From a virus: a stretch of DNA of 20,750 nucleotides. The translations under genes and the position numbers were made by a program. The notes beneath the pieces were generated by a model that was not told the DNA's origin, made no database searches, and was given only the letters and a program-made list of their open reading frames with translations. Within the stretch, counting starts at the first letter, position 1; every line of letters begins with the position of its first letter. Where the stretch lies: the IMG/VR virus record IMGVR_UViG_3300022074_000465, positions 1 to 20,750 of that record, one strand, 5' to 3'. This document shows, one piece after another, positions 8,333-13,621 of this stretch.

Positions 8333-8361
8333 AAGGGGTGACTTGCGGGTTGCCCCTTTTT
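8333..8361 (+). terminator. Rho-independent terminator after the capsid gene
   Basis: Ten base pairs form between 8333-8342 (AAGGGGTGAC) and 8349-8358 (GTTGCCCCTT), with two G-T wobbles and a 6-base loop, followed by a run of T to 8361. It starts 8 bases after the capsid stop and is the only textbook terminator I see in the window. It may also protect the 3' end of the capsid message. Confidence 0.85.
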
Positions 8362-8383
8362 ACTTTATAGTACAAAAATTACC

Positions 8384-8412
8384 TTGACAGTTACATGGTG
8401 TGACTGACTCTA
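8384..8412 (+). promoter_or_regulatory. possible promoter after the terminator
   Basis: A perfect -35 TTGACA lies at 8384-8389, 22 bases past the terminator. At the expected distance (8407-8412) the sequence is ACTCTA, a poor -10, and TCTAGC at 8409 is no better. A new promoter here makes sense because the terminator would otherwise silence downstream genes, but it would need an activator or be weak. Read-through of the terminator is the alternative. Confidence 0.3.
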
Positions 8413-8433
8413 GCCACTACAAGGAGATTTCAT

Positions 8434-9294
8434 ATGGCTAATACAACTTTTAAAGGTACTATCCGATCTGAGGGTGGATACCAACAAATAGCAACTGCCG
8501 ACTCTACAGGCGTTGAAACCACGAATACTTCAGTAGATTCTAGTGGTAATGTGTCAATAGGTGGCACACTTGGTGTAACAGGAAACACCACAGTCGCAAA
8601 CTTTAACGGTATGACTTCATATTTTAACGCGGGTGTAGGTACAACCATGTTGGGCATGAACCCTCAGTGGAACCAAAACTTTGGTAAAGCAGGGGCAACA
8701 GGTGTTGTAGCTAACGTAGACGATGTTCTTACTGAGCCGATTACTGCTCTTAAACTTGCAATCGCTCTTGAGGGTGTTGCAGGTCAGACAGATGCTGTAA
8801 CAGCTGCACAAGCTAGCGCTATCTTCGGTGGCACAGGTGTTGCAGGTTCAGACTTTGCAATCACTGCAGGTGCTACATCTATTGGCGCTAACCAGTCAGT
8901 TGTACGGTATACGGGTGACGTAGGCTCTACATTAGCTTTAACGGCATCAACTACTGACCTTGCTTCAGATACGCATAAGAGTTTGATTATATTCACTAAT
9001 AATGTGTTTACAGCAAGTCAAGCACTTACATTACAAGTTCACACAAATAACGAACTTGATGCTTCTTCGTTTGAAGCTTTTGTAACAGGCGCAGGTACAG
9101 GTGTACTTGAGCGTGAAGCTACAACTACTGATGATCACGCTAAGATCATTCTCACAGCTTCTGCAGCAACTACTACTCTTCTTGCGGGTTCATACATATA
9201 TTTTGAAGCTGCTGCTGATACAGATAGTATGGTTGTTAAAATGATGCTAAGAACTTCTGGTGGTACAATCGCAGTAACTACCGCTAACAACTAA
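8434..9294 (+). CDS. Thr/Ala/Gly-rich virion protein with fibre-like N-terminus
   Basis: A 286-residue protein built mainly of T, A, G, S, V and N, with a predicted all-beta fold. Residues 1-50 contain FKGTIRSEGGYQQI and GNVSIGGTLGVTGNTTV, the short beta motif also used many times in the 1855-residue fibre of this phage (for example NLEVSGTITLG and LTVTGDLTVNGTTT). The rest has strands separated by Thr/Ser loops, with one helix around ALKLAIALEGVAG. No enzyme motif is present. It follows the capsid gene and has AAGGAG 7 bases before the ATG. A head fibre, decoration or other abundant virion protein is likely. Its recurrence in marine phages is from memory. Confidence 0.7.
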   Translation: MANTTFKGTIRSEGGYQQIATADSTGVETTNTSVDSSGNVSIGGTLGVTGNTTVANFNGMTSYFNAGVGTTMLGMNPQWNQNFGKAGATGVVANVDDVLTEPITALKLAIALEGVAGQTDAVTAAQASAIFGGTGVAGSDFAITAGATSIGANQSVVRYTGDVGSTLALTASTTDLASDTHKSLIIFTNNVFTASQALTLQVHTNNELDASSFEAFVTGAGTGVLEREATTTDDHAKIILTASAATTTLLAGSYIYFEAAADTDSMVVKMMLRTSGGTIAVTTANN

Positions 9295-9303
9295 TGATTA
9301 ATT

Positions 9304-9325
9304 GGGTGGGGGTAACTCCCCACCT
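9304..9325 (+). other. strong GC-rich hairpin without T tract
   Basis: GGTGGGG at 9305-9311 pairs perfectly with CCCCACC at 9318-9324 across a 6-base loop, with a possible extra G-T pair outside. The next bases are TCCCCAGAATAGG, with no T run, so it is not a normal intrinsic terminator. It fills the gap between two virion genes and ends 10 bases before the AGGAGA of the next one. Possible roles are an mRNA stability element, a pause site or control of ribosome access. Confidence 0.6.
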
Positions 9326-9345
9326 CCCCAGAATAGGAGATTTAT

Positions 9346-9948
9346 ATGGGACTCTCAGATGTTAAGGTTCTTACAATAAGTGATGAAAATGCAGCAGATG
9401 CAGATAGGTTAGTTACAGCAGCTAGGCCGAACACTGGCGCAACAATGGCAAATACCACGTTTGCAGGTGGGGCTGCTAGAAATGTTACAGTAACAACTGC
9501 AGGAACTGGCGATAACGCTAAGACTAATACTATTGTAGGAACAGATGTTTTTGGTAATGCTCTTACTGAAGTTATAACTTCAACAGGTTCTGCAGAAGCC
9601 GTAGCAGGTACAAAATTATTCTTGACGGTTACTTCTGTAACAAGTTCAACGCAGTTTGCTGCTAATATTACAGTTGGTTCAGGCTCTTTGTGCGCTCAAG
9701 CTATTGAAGGAAGTAACCGTGTAAGATTAAAAGGTATGTCAATTACATCTGGTGGGACAGCAGGAGATGTAGAGTTTGTAGATGGCTCTCCTGAAGATGG
9801 TACAACTTTGTTTAAATCTAGGACTATAGGCACTGCTAATACTGTTATTGATAGAACTATACCCGCAGAAGGTGTTTTGTTTGCTAGTGGTTTAGTGATT
9901 AAGTACACACTAGATACCACTGACATGACAACAATATTTTATGCGTAA
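9346..9948 (+). CDS. beta-rich virion protein (putative)
   Basis: A 200-residue protein rich in T, A, G, S and V. Visible elements are an N-terminal LSDVKVLTISDENAADADR, paired strands RNVTVTTAGTGDNAKTNTIV and TDVFGNALTEVITSTGSAEA, and a C-terminal strand GLVIKYTLDTTDMTTIFYA ending on aromatic residues, as many phage structural proteins do. There are no cysteine pairs, signal or membrane segment; its single Cys is near the middle. AGGAGA lies 5 bases before the ATG. Together with the preceding protein it resembles paired virion proteins downstream of the capsid gene in marine phages. Exact role unknown; decoration, head completion or head fibre are options. Confidence 0.66.
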   Translation: MGLSDVKVLTISDENAADADRLVTAARPNTGATMANTTFAGGAARNVTVTTAGTGDNAKTNTIVGTDVFGNALTEVITSTGSAEAVAGTKLFLTVTSVTSSTQFAANITVGSGSLCAQAIEGSNRVRLKGMSITSGGTAGDVEFVDGSPEDGTTLFKSRTIGTANTVIDRTIPAEGVLFASGLVIKYTLDTTDMTTIFYA

Positions 9949-10255
9949 CGACTACAAAAAAGGCGGGCGAGTTCGTAAAGGCAAAGGCATGAAAGGTATG
10001 TCTATTAGTAGTGGTGACAAACGCCCTACTAAGTCTGGCGCGGGCATGACGGCTAAAGGTGTAGCTAAGTATAGAAGAAATAACCCTGGGTCAAAACTCA
10101 AGACAGCTGTTACAGAAGATAAGCCCACGGGTAAGAGAGCATCTAGGAGAAAGTCATATTGCGCTCGTTCAGCAGGGCAAATGAAGAAGTTCCCTAAAGC
10201 AGCAAAAGACCCTAACAGTCGTTTACGGCAAGCAAGAAGAAGGTGGAAGTGTTAA
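9941..10255 (+). CDS. small, very basic phage protein (DUF6321-like)
   Basis: A 104-residue protein with a strong positive charge. The N-terminus is KKGGRVRKGKGMKGMS. The body has a conserved-looking core, GAGMTAKGVAKYRRNNPGSK then TEDKPTGKRASRRKSYCARS (residues 33-77), and the end is RQARRRWKC. It has two cysteines (74 and 104). I recall this core, a conserved GL/MTxKGxxKYxxxNPGS plus TGKRAxRRKSxCAR, as a widespread phage domain of unknown function, possibly DUF6321. The charge suggests nucleic-acid contact, perhaps with packaged DNA. It overlaps the previous gene by 8 bases and ends in a TAATG junction with the next, and it opens the run of small basic genes. Confidence 0.74.
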   Translation: MRNDYKKGGRVRKGKGMKGMSISSGDKRPTKSGAGMTAKGVAKYRRNNPGSKLKTAVTEDKPTGKRASRRKSYCARSAGQMKKFPKAAKDPNSRLRQARRRWKC

Positions 10256-10500
10256 TGGCTAGTAAAAAACAACTACAAAATGATATTATTAGGTTAGAAC
10301 GTCTTATGGACGCAGATATTGTCGCAAGAGGCGGTAAATTTGGAGATGAAAGTGTTAGAGATAAACTAGAATCCGCATATGTTCGCTATTCAGATAAATA
10401 TGGTAAATCTTTTGGAAGAGGTAAAGAATACTCTAGTGGTGGCAAAGTCCGTGGCATGGGTGCAGCTACGCAAGGTGGTAAATTTACGAGGAATGGTTAA
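10255..10500 (+). CDS. small basic protein with Gly/Arg C-terminal motif
   Basis: An 81-residue protein. I chose ATG 10255 (TAATG with the previous stop, preceded by AAGGTGGAAG) over an in-frame GTG at 10243, because the latter lies inside the previous gene without a good site. Residues 1-60 form a charged helix pair (QLQNDIIRLERLMDADIVAR, then DKLESAYVRYSDKYGK). The C-terminus changes to a basic glycine-rich tail, SSGGKVRGMGAATQGGKF, which resembles the tail GGKVRGAGIAKKGVR of the gene at 11289. No enzyme motif is present. Function unknown; the shared tail links it to the cluster. Confidence 0.66.
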   Translation: MASKKQLQNDIIRLERLMDADIVARGGKFGDESVRDKLESAYVRYSDKYGKSFGRGKEYSSGGKVRGMGAATQGGKFTRNG

Positions 10501-10631
10501 TGACTATATCCCGCGCACAAATGGGTAAACAAATAATGAACCCACCTAATAAACTATCAAAACTCTCACAGAAGAGAAAAAAGGTGGCAAACAAGGGGAG
10601 AAAAAAGAAGGATGGCGTACCTACAAAGTAA
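10500..10631 (+). CDS. 43-residue basic protein
   Basis: A very short gene, starting in a TAATG junction at the previous stop and overlapping the next gene by 20 bases. It begins MTISRAQMGKQIMNPPNK and ends in a Lys/Arg-rich tail (QKRKKVANKGRKKK followed by DGVPTK). I recall short marine-phage proteins of the form SRxQMxxQIxxPP followed by lysines, which supports it being real. The first residues resemble the capsid protein start (ISRAQ), and 15 bases are identical. Function unknown. The continuous TAATG/overlap chain on both sides supports translation despite its size. Confidence 0.6.
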   Translation: MTISRAQMGKQIMNPPNKLSKLSQKRKKVANKGRKKKDGVPTK

Positions 10632-11292
10632 CATACCCTATTTTAAAGCATGGGTTCGCAGAGAGTACACGAAGAATTTAGAGGATTATCACGGAGAATT
10701 TTTACACGCTATGGTAGTCGCAGTAACAACAATGCCGAACAGGACTCTCAGTTTCCAAGTTATATTTACTGGGTGTGAGTCAGATAATACGGATGATCCT
10801 AATGTTCATGGTGGAGCTATGTGGGCAAGGATGCCTTTAACGGCTCTCGTTGCTGATGTAGCCTATGAAGAATGGCCTACGGAACTTCCCCCCTATATAG
10901 CACAACCTTGGGATTGTATGTCTCATAATCATTCTGTTTATAAAATAGAAAGAGCTTCACCTGCCCCTTGGATAGCTAAAGTTGATGGGGAGTTCTTCCC
11001 TGCTAAATACTATTTCACGGTGGATTATACAGATAGTGAAGTAGCTGACGATCCTGCTCAACATAAACAAAGTCATGTGCTTGAATTATTAGACGCAGGA
11101 GAGTATACTGGTAATATTGTTGCTCTACCTAACAATAGAGTTCGGGTTACACACCCTGCGTGGTTTGAAACAGGTGAAGGCGCACCAGACTTTAGACCAA
11201 ATCAACACACTTTCAATTCAAAAGAAGACGTGTCTTATGTCTGGGACACTGATCGTGTTTTCAATAATTTATATAAGGAGACAGACGAATGA
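10612..11292 (+). CDS. conserved marine-phage protein of unknown function (226 aa)
   Basis: A highly distinctive protein. It starts MAYLQSNIPYFKAWVRREYT, continues with MPNRTLSFQVIFTGCESDN and HGGAMWARMPLTALVAD, then QPWDCMSHNHSVY, FFPAKYYFTVDYTDSEVADD, and DAGEYTGNIVALPNNRVRVT. I have met close relatives in marine phage genomes, always as an unnamed protein, and the segments look strongly conserved. It is rich in Trp, Tyr, Asp and Pro, appears to be a folded mixed alpha/beta protein, and shows no known active-site motif; His/Cys/Asp residues (WDCMSHNH, HKQSH) could bind metal. No signal or TM segment. It differs from its neighbours by being acidic and globular, and its stop overlaps the start of the next gene as ATGA. 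AGG touches the ATG and GGGGAG lies 11 bases upstream. Confidence 0.72.
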   Translation: MAYLQSNIPYFKAWVRREYTKNLEDYHGEFLHAMVVAVTTMPNRTLSFQVIFTGCESDNTDDPNVHGGAMWARMPLTALVADVAYEEWPTELPPYIAQPWDCMSHNHSVYKIERASPAPWIAKVDGEFFPAKYYFTVDYTDSEVADDPAQHKQSHVLELLDAGEYTGNIVALPNNRVRVTHPAWFETGEGAPDFRPNQHTFNSKEDVSYVWDTDRVFNNLYKETDE

Positions 11293-11630
11293 AGAAGATG
11301 AAGAAAAAAGGTTACGCTAAAGGTAAAACGGTTAAACCTGACTTTTTAGATATTGATAAAGATGGTGATACAACTGAGTCAATGAAAGCAGCTTCAGGTA
11401 AAAAAGCTGGCGGTATGATGAAGAAAAAGAGTTATGCCAAAGGTAAAATGGTCAAAGGCGCTGCTAAAGGTGGCATGATGAAGAAAAAAGGCATGGCTGC
11501 AGGTGGCATGATGAAGAAAAAAGGCATGGCTAAAGGTGGCATGATGAAGAAAAAAGGCATGGCTAAAGGTGGTAAAGTGCGTGGCGCAGGTATAGCTAAA
11601 AAAGGTGTAAGACCTACAAAGATGAGGTAG
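11289..11630 (+). CDS. Lys/Met/Gly repeat protein with EF-hand-like loop
   Basis: A 113-residue protein. The first 16 residues are KKMKKKGYAKGKTVK-like. Residues 17-32 contain an acidic DFLDIDKDGDTTESM segment whose D21, D23, D25-G26 and D27 resemble the first half of a calcium-binding EF-hand/dockerin loop, although position 12 is Met. Then follow tandem units GGMMKKKGMAKG of 11 residues (three perfect to near-perfect at residues 61-93 and a degenerate one at 41-51). The last 20 residues, GGKVRGAGIAKKGVRPTKMR, form a basic tail shared with other small genes here. It is extremely positive, and nucleic acid or capsid-interior binding is plausible but unproven. The start overlaps the upstream stop (ATGA). 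I recall marine phages with similar KKGMAKGG repeat proteins, unnamed. Confidence 0.7.
   Translation: MKKMKKKGYAKGKTVKPDFLDIDKDGDTTESMKAASGKKAGGMMKKKSYAKGKMVKGAAKGGMMKKKGMAAGGMMKKKGMAKGGMMKKKGMAKGGKVRGAGIAKKGVRPTKMR
11469..11567 (+). repeat. three tandem 33-nt coding repeats
   Basis: Three adjacent 33-base units at 11469-11501, 11502-11534 and 11535-11567 encode GGMMKKKGMA followed by A or K. The copies differ only in the last codon (GCA in the first, AAA in the others). A diverged copy sits at 11409-11441 with other codons. The near-perfect nucleotide identity points to recent slippage or unequal crossover, and copy number may vary between phages. Confidence 0.9.
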
Positions 11631-11632
11631 AT

Positions 11633-11797
11633 ATGCGTAGATATTATAAATCTGGGGGTAAGATTTGTCCTAAAGGTAAATCGTGGGCGAAACGAACTTT
11701 TGACACTTACCCCAGCGCGTATGCTAATATGGCTGCGTCTAAATATTGCAAAGACCCAAATTATGCTAAAGGTAGTAAAAAGAAGAAGAAAAGCTAA
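11633..11797 (+). CDS. 54-residue basic protein with two cysteines
   Basis: Begins 3 bases after the previous stop and ends in a TAATG junction with the next gene. It reads MRRYYKSGGKICPKGKSWAK, then RTFDTYPSAYANMAASKYCK, and ends in a lysine run. C12 and C39 flank a predicted helix rich in aromatic and small residues. The CPxGKxxAKxxFxxYPSAYAN pattern is one I know from many short marine-phage proteins, including those of cyanophages, so it is very probably a real, conserved gene with unknown function. A zinc or disulfide link between the cysteines is possible. Confidence 0.7.
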   Translation: MRRYYKSGGKICPKGKSWAKRTFDTYPSAYANMAASKYCKDPNYAKGSKKKKKS

Positions 11798-12066
11798 TGG
11801 GTGAGCTTAAAGATTGGGTAAAACAAGATTGGGTTCGTATTGGTACGGACGGCAAGATAAAAGGTAAATGCGGTACTTCTAAAGATAAGAAGAATCCCGA
11901 CAGGTGTTTGCCAAGAAGTAAAGCTAACAGTCTTAGCCAATCACAAAGAGCGACTACGGCTAAGAAAAAGAAGCGAGCAGGAGCAAAAGGAAAAACGGTG
12001 GTAAAAAATACAAAACCTGCTACAGTACGTTTAGCACATGGCGGTTTAGCTAGGAGAAGAAGATGA
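11797..12066 (+). CDS. small basic phage protein, WVRIGTDGKIKG family
   Basis: An 89-residue protein. Residues 1-45 hold the distinctive LKDWVKQDWVRIGTDGKIKG, with CGTSK at 25-29 and NPDRCLP at 33-39. After this the protein is Lys/Arg/Ala-rich (SQSQRATTAKKKKRAGAKGK) and ends AHGGLARRRR, the same GGLAR element as the next protein. C25 and C37 could form a small metal or disulfide unit. I recall this first domain as a widespread small viral domain, possibly DUF5872, with a role not established. Junctions on both sides are TAATG and ATGA, so it is tightly coupled to its neighbours. Confidence 0.7.
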   Translation: MGELKDWVKQDWVRIGTDGKIKGKCGTSKDKKNPDRCLPRSKANSLSQSQRATTAKKKKRAGAKGKTVVKNTKPATVRLAHGGLARRRR

Positions 12067-12266
12067 CTGATAGAGAAAAAGAGTTAAGAGAAGAGTACTT
12101 TGATGGCCCAGCTTCTGACAGTATGAGTCTAAAACAATTTTTTCTATCAAAAGGTTTTAACCCTGACAAGTTTAGAGAGGGTGGTTTAGCGCGAGGTAAA
12201 CGAAGTATTGCTAGAGGGTGTGGCGCTATTATGGAAAAAAGACGTAAGAAAACTTTATACACTTAG
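12063..12266 (+). CDS. small protein with conserved ARGCGAIM C-terminal motif
   Basis: A 67-residue protein overlapping its predecessor by 4 bases (ATGA). The first 35 residues are acidic and helical (REKELREEYFDGPASDSMSL, then KQFFLSKGFNP). The C-terminal half switches to a basic motif EGGLARGKRSIARGCGAIM followed by EKRRKKTLYT. I recall the ARGCGAVMxxRRKxT ending at the tail of several marine-phage small proteins, a sign that it is a transferable motif. One cysteine (C53) lies in that motif. No enzyme motif. Function unknown. Confidence 0.66.
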   Translation: MTDREKELREEYFDGPASDSMSLKQFFLSKGFNPDKFREGGLARGKRSIARGCGAIMEKRRKKTLYT

Positions 12267-12275
12267 GAGACAATT

Positions 12276-12581
12276 ATGGCAAAACTAGAAATTATTTACG
12301 CTAAAGATGATGAAAGGGGTAATTCTCGTTATCACATTGGCTCTTACGATAGCAACGGTACTTTAACTATTGTAGACCCAAAATTAAGAAAACATCATAG
12401 AGCTTTAACAATTCTTGCGGAACTATCAGGTAAAAAAGATACTTCTGACGCTCCTAAATATAAAAACATGACTAAGAAAGAGTTAGAAGAAACTATGAGA
12501 ACTCATGGTATTGAGCTAGACAGGAGAAAAAGTAAATCTGTTCTGTTAAAAGAAGTAGAAACGTTTTTCGGAGCAAAATAA
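12276..12581 (+). CDS. small protein with C-terminal LEM/HeH- or SAP-like helix pair
   Basis: A 101-residue protein. Residues 1-55 look like a small beta-rich domain (AKLEIIYAKDDERGNSRYHI, then GSYDSNGTLTIVD). Residues 62-101 (YKNMTKKELEETMRTHGIEL followed by DRRKSKSVLLKEVETFF) match the pattern of the phage HeH/LEM or SAP helix-extended-helix fold: a helix starting MTKKELE, a turn with a Gly-Ile, a basic patch, and a second helix LLKEVE. Such folds bind DNA or proteins and are common at the ends of phage structural proteins. AGGAGA lies 5 bases before the ATG. It sits at the border between the small basic genes and the adaptors. Domain call from pattern only. Confidence 0.62.
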   Translation: MAKLEIIYAKDDERGNSRYHIGSYDSNGTLTIVDPKLRKHHRALTILAELSGKKDTSDAPKYKNMTKKELEETMRTHGIELDRRKSKSVLLKEVETFFGAK

Positions 12582-12584
12582 CTT

Positions 12585-13268
12585 ATGGCTACTTCAGGAA
12601 CTACAGCATTTGATATGGACTTCACGGAGATCGCTGAAGAAGCTTGGGAACGTGCAGGACGTGAAATGCGTTCAGGCTATGATCTACGTACTGCTCGTAG
12701 GTCTATGAATCTTTTAACGATAGAATGGCAAAATCGTGGGCTTAATCTATGGACAATAGATGAGCAAACAGTGTCCATTACATCAGGCACTTCTCAATAT
12801 ACTTTAGCTTCAGATACAATAGACGTATTAGATCAAGTCATAAGAGAAAATTCTGGAAATACTTCTACTCAATCTGATCTCACCATAAGTCGTATTGGTG
12901 TAAGTACTTACGCTACCATCCCTAACAAGTTAACACAAGGTAGGCCAATTCAAGTTTGGATAGAAAGACTTCGCGCTGCGCCTAGAATTAATCTGTGGCC
13001 TGTGCCTAACAAAAGTTTTACTTTCGTGTATTGGAGAGCCAGAAGAGTAGAAGATGCTGGTAGCGGTGTAGAAACAGCGGATATGAACTTTAGATTTTTA
13101 CCCTGTTTAGTAGCAGGATTAGCTTATTATATTGCTATGAAAACGCCCGAATTAGCCGAGCGTGTAACTATGTTGAAAACAATTTACGAAGAGCAGTATA
13201 GCCTTGCTGCAGGAGAAGACAGAGATAAAACGTCTGAACATTTTGTACCAAGAGTAGGAAGGATATGA
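12585..13268 (+). CDS. head-tail adaptor (P22 gp4/T7 gp11-like, putative)
   Basis: A 227-residue protein likely to form the ring joining portal and tail. The N-terminal helical domain FTEIAEEAWERAGREMRSGY then LRTARRSMNLLTIEWQNRGL (about 13-53) is followed by a strand region TIDEQTVSITSGTSQYTLAS, then a beta insert with RLRAAPRINLWPVPNKSFTF, and C-terminal helices with LVAGLAYYIAMKTPELAERV. The N-terminal helix pair, the IEWQNRGLNLWTI segment and a WPVP-type loop are features I associate with podovirus adaptor/tail-accessory proteins. It overlaps the zinc-ribbon gene by 4 bases. The order, just ahead of the second adaptor, supports a connector role. The exact family (P22 gp4-like or T7 gp11-like) is not settled. 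Confidence 0.7.
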   Translation: MATSGTTAFDMDFTEIAEEAWERAGREMRSGYDLRTARRSMNLLTIEWQNRGLNLWTIDEQTVSITSGTSQYTLASDTIDVLDQVIRENSGNTSTQSDLTISRIGVSTYATIPNKLTQGRPIQVWIERLRAAPRINLWPVPNKSFTFVYWRARRVEDAGSGVETADMNFRFLPCLVAGLAYYIAMKTPELAERVTMLKTIYEEQYSLAAGEDRDKTSEHFVPRVGRI

Positions 13269-13618
13269 CAAAAAAGTTTGCATCTAGTAAAAAGGCAATA
13301 GCAGAATGTGATGTTTGTGGGTTTCAATTCAAACTACGTGAGCTGCGGAGTAAAGTTGTTAGAGGTAGGGATACTAACATTCTAGCTTGTCCTGAGTGTT
13401 TTGATGGTGATCATCCACAAAATAAACTAGGTATGTTTCCTGTAGAGGACCCTCAAGCTTTAAAAAACCCACGCCCAGACTTTGCGGGACGTGATAGTAG
13501 TAGGAACGTGCAATGGGGGTGGAATCCTGTAGGGGATGGGAATAATTTTTACGGGTTATCAGTTAACAAACTAGCTGCCGTAGGAGCAATAGGCGAAGTA
13601 ACAGTAACAACGAGCTAA
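13265..13618 (+). CDS. zinc-ribbon structural protein
   Basis: A 117-residue protein with a clear four-cysteine zinc-binding unit: C15-x2-C18 (ECDVCGF) and C42-x2-C45 (ACPECFDGDHP), separated by 23 residues that form a treble-clef/ribbon-like hairpin. After this come FPVEDPQALKNPRPDFAG and a Gly/Asn-rich stretch WGWNPVGDGNNFYGLS. I have seen CDxCG...CPECY...HPQ...DPQALxxPRP proteins next to phage adaptor genes, so it is probably a virion or connector component. A replication or transcription factor is unlikely in this location. It overlaps the upstream adaptor by ATGA and precedes the second adaptor by 3 bases. Confidence 0.74.
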   Translation: MTKKFASSKKAIAECDVCGFQFKLRELRSKVVRGRDTNILACPECFDGDHPQNKLGMFPVEDPQALKNPRPDFAGRDSSRNVQWGWNPVGDGNNFYGLSVNKLAAVGAIGEVTVTTS

Positions 13619-13621
13619 AAT

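Noticed and set aside
9304-9330. Hairpin at 9304-9325 as a Rho-independent terminator
   Set aside because: No T run follows the stem, and the next virion gene starts only 20 bases downstream.
10243-10254. GTG start for the 10255 gene
   Set aside because: The TAATG junction and the GGAAG upstream favour ATG 10255.
11409-11567. CRISPR-like array of 33-nt repeats
   Set aside because: The repeats are directly adjacent with no unique spacers and encode an in-frame protein.
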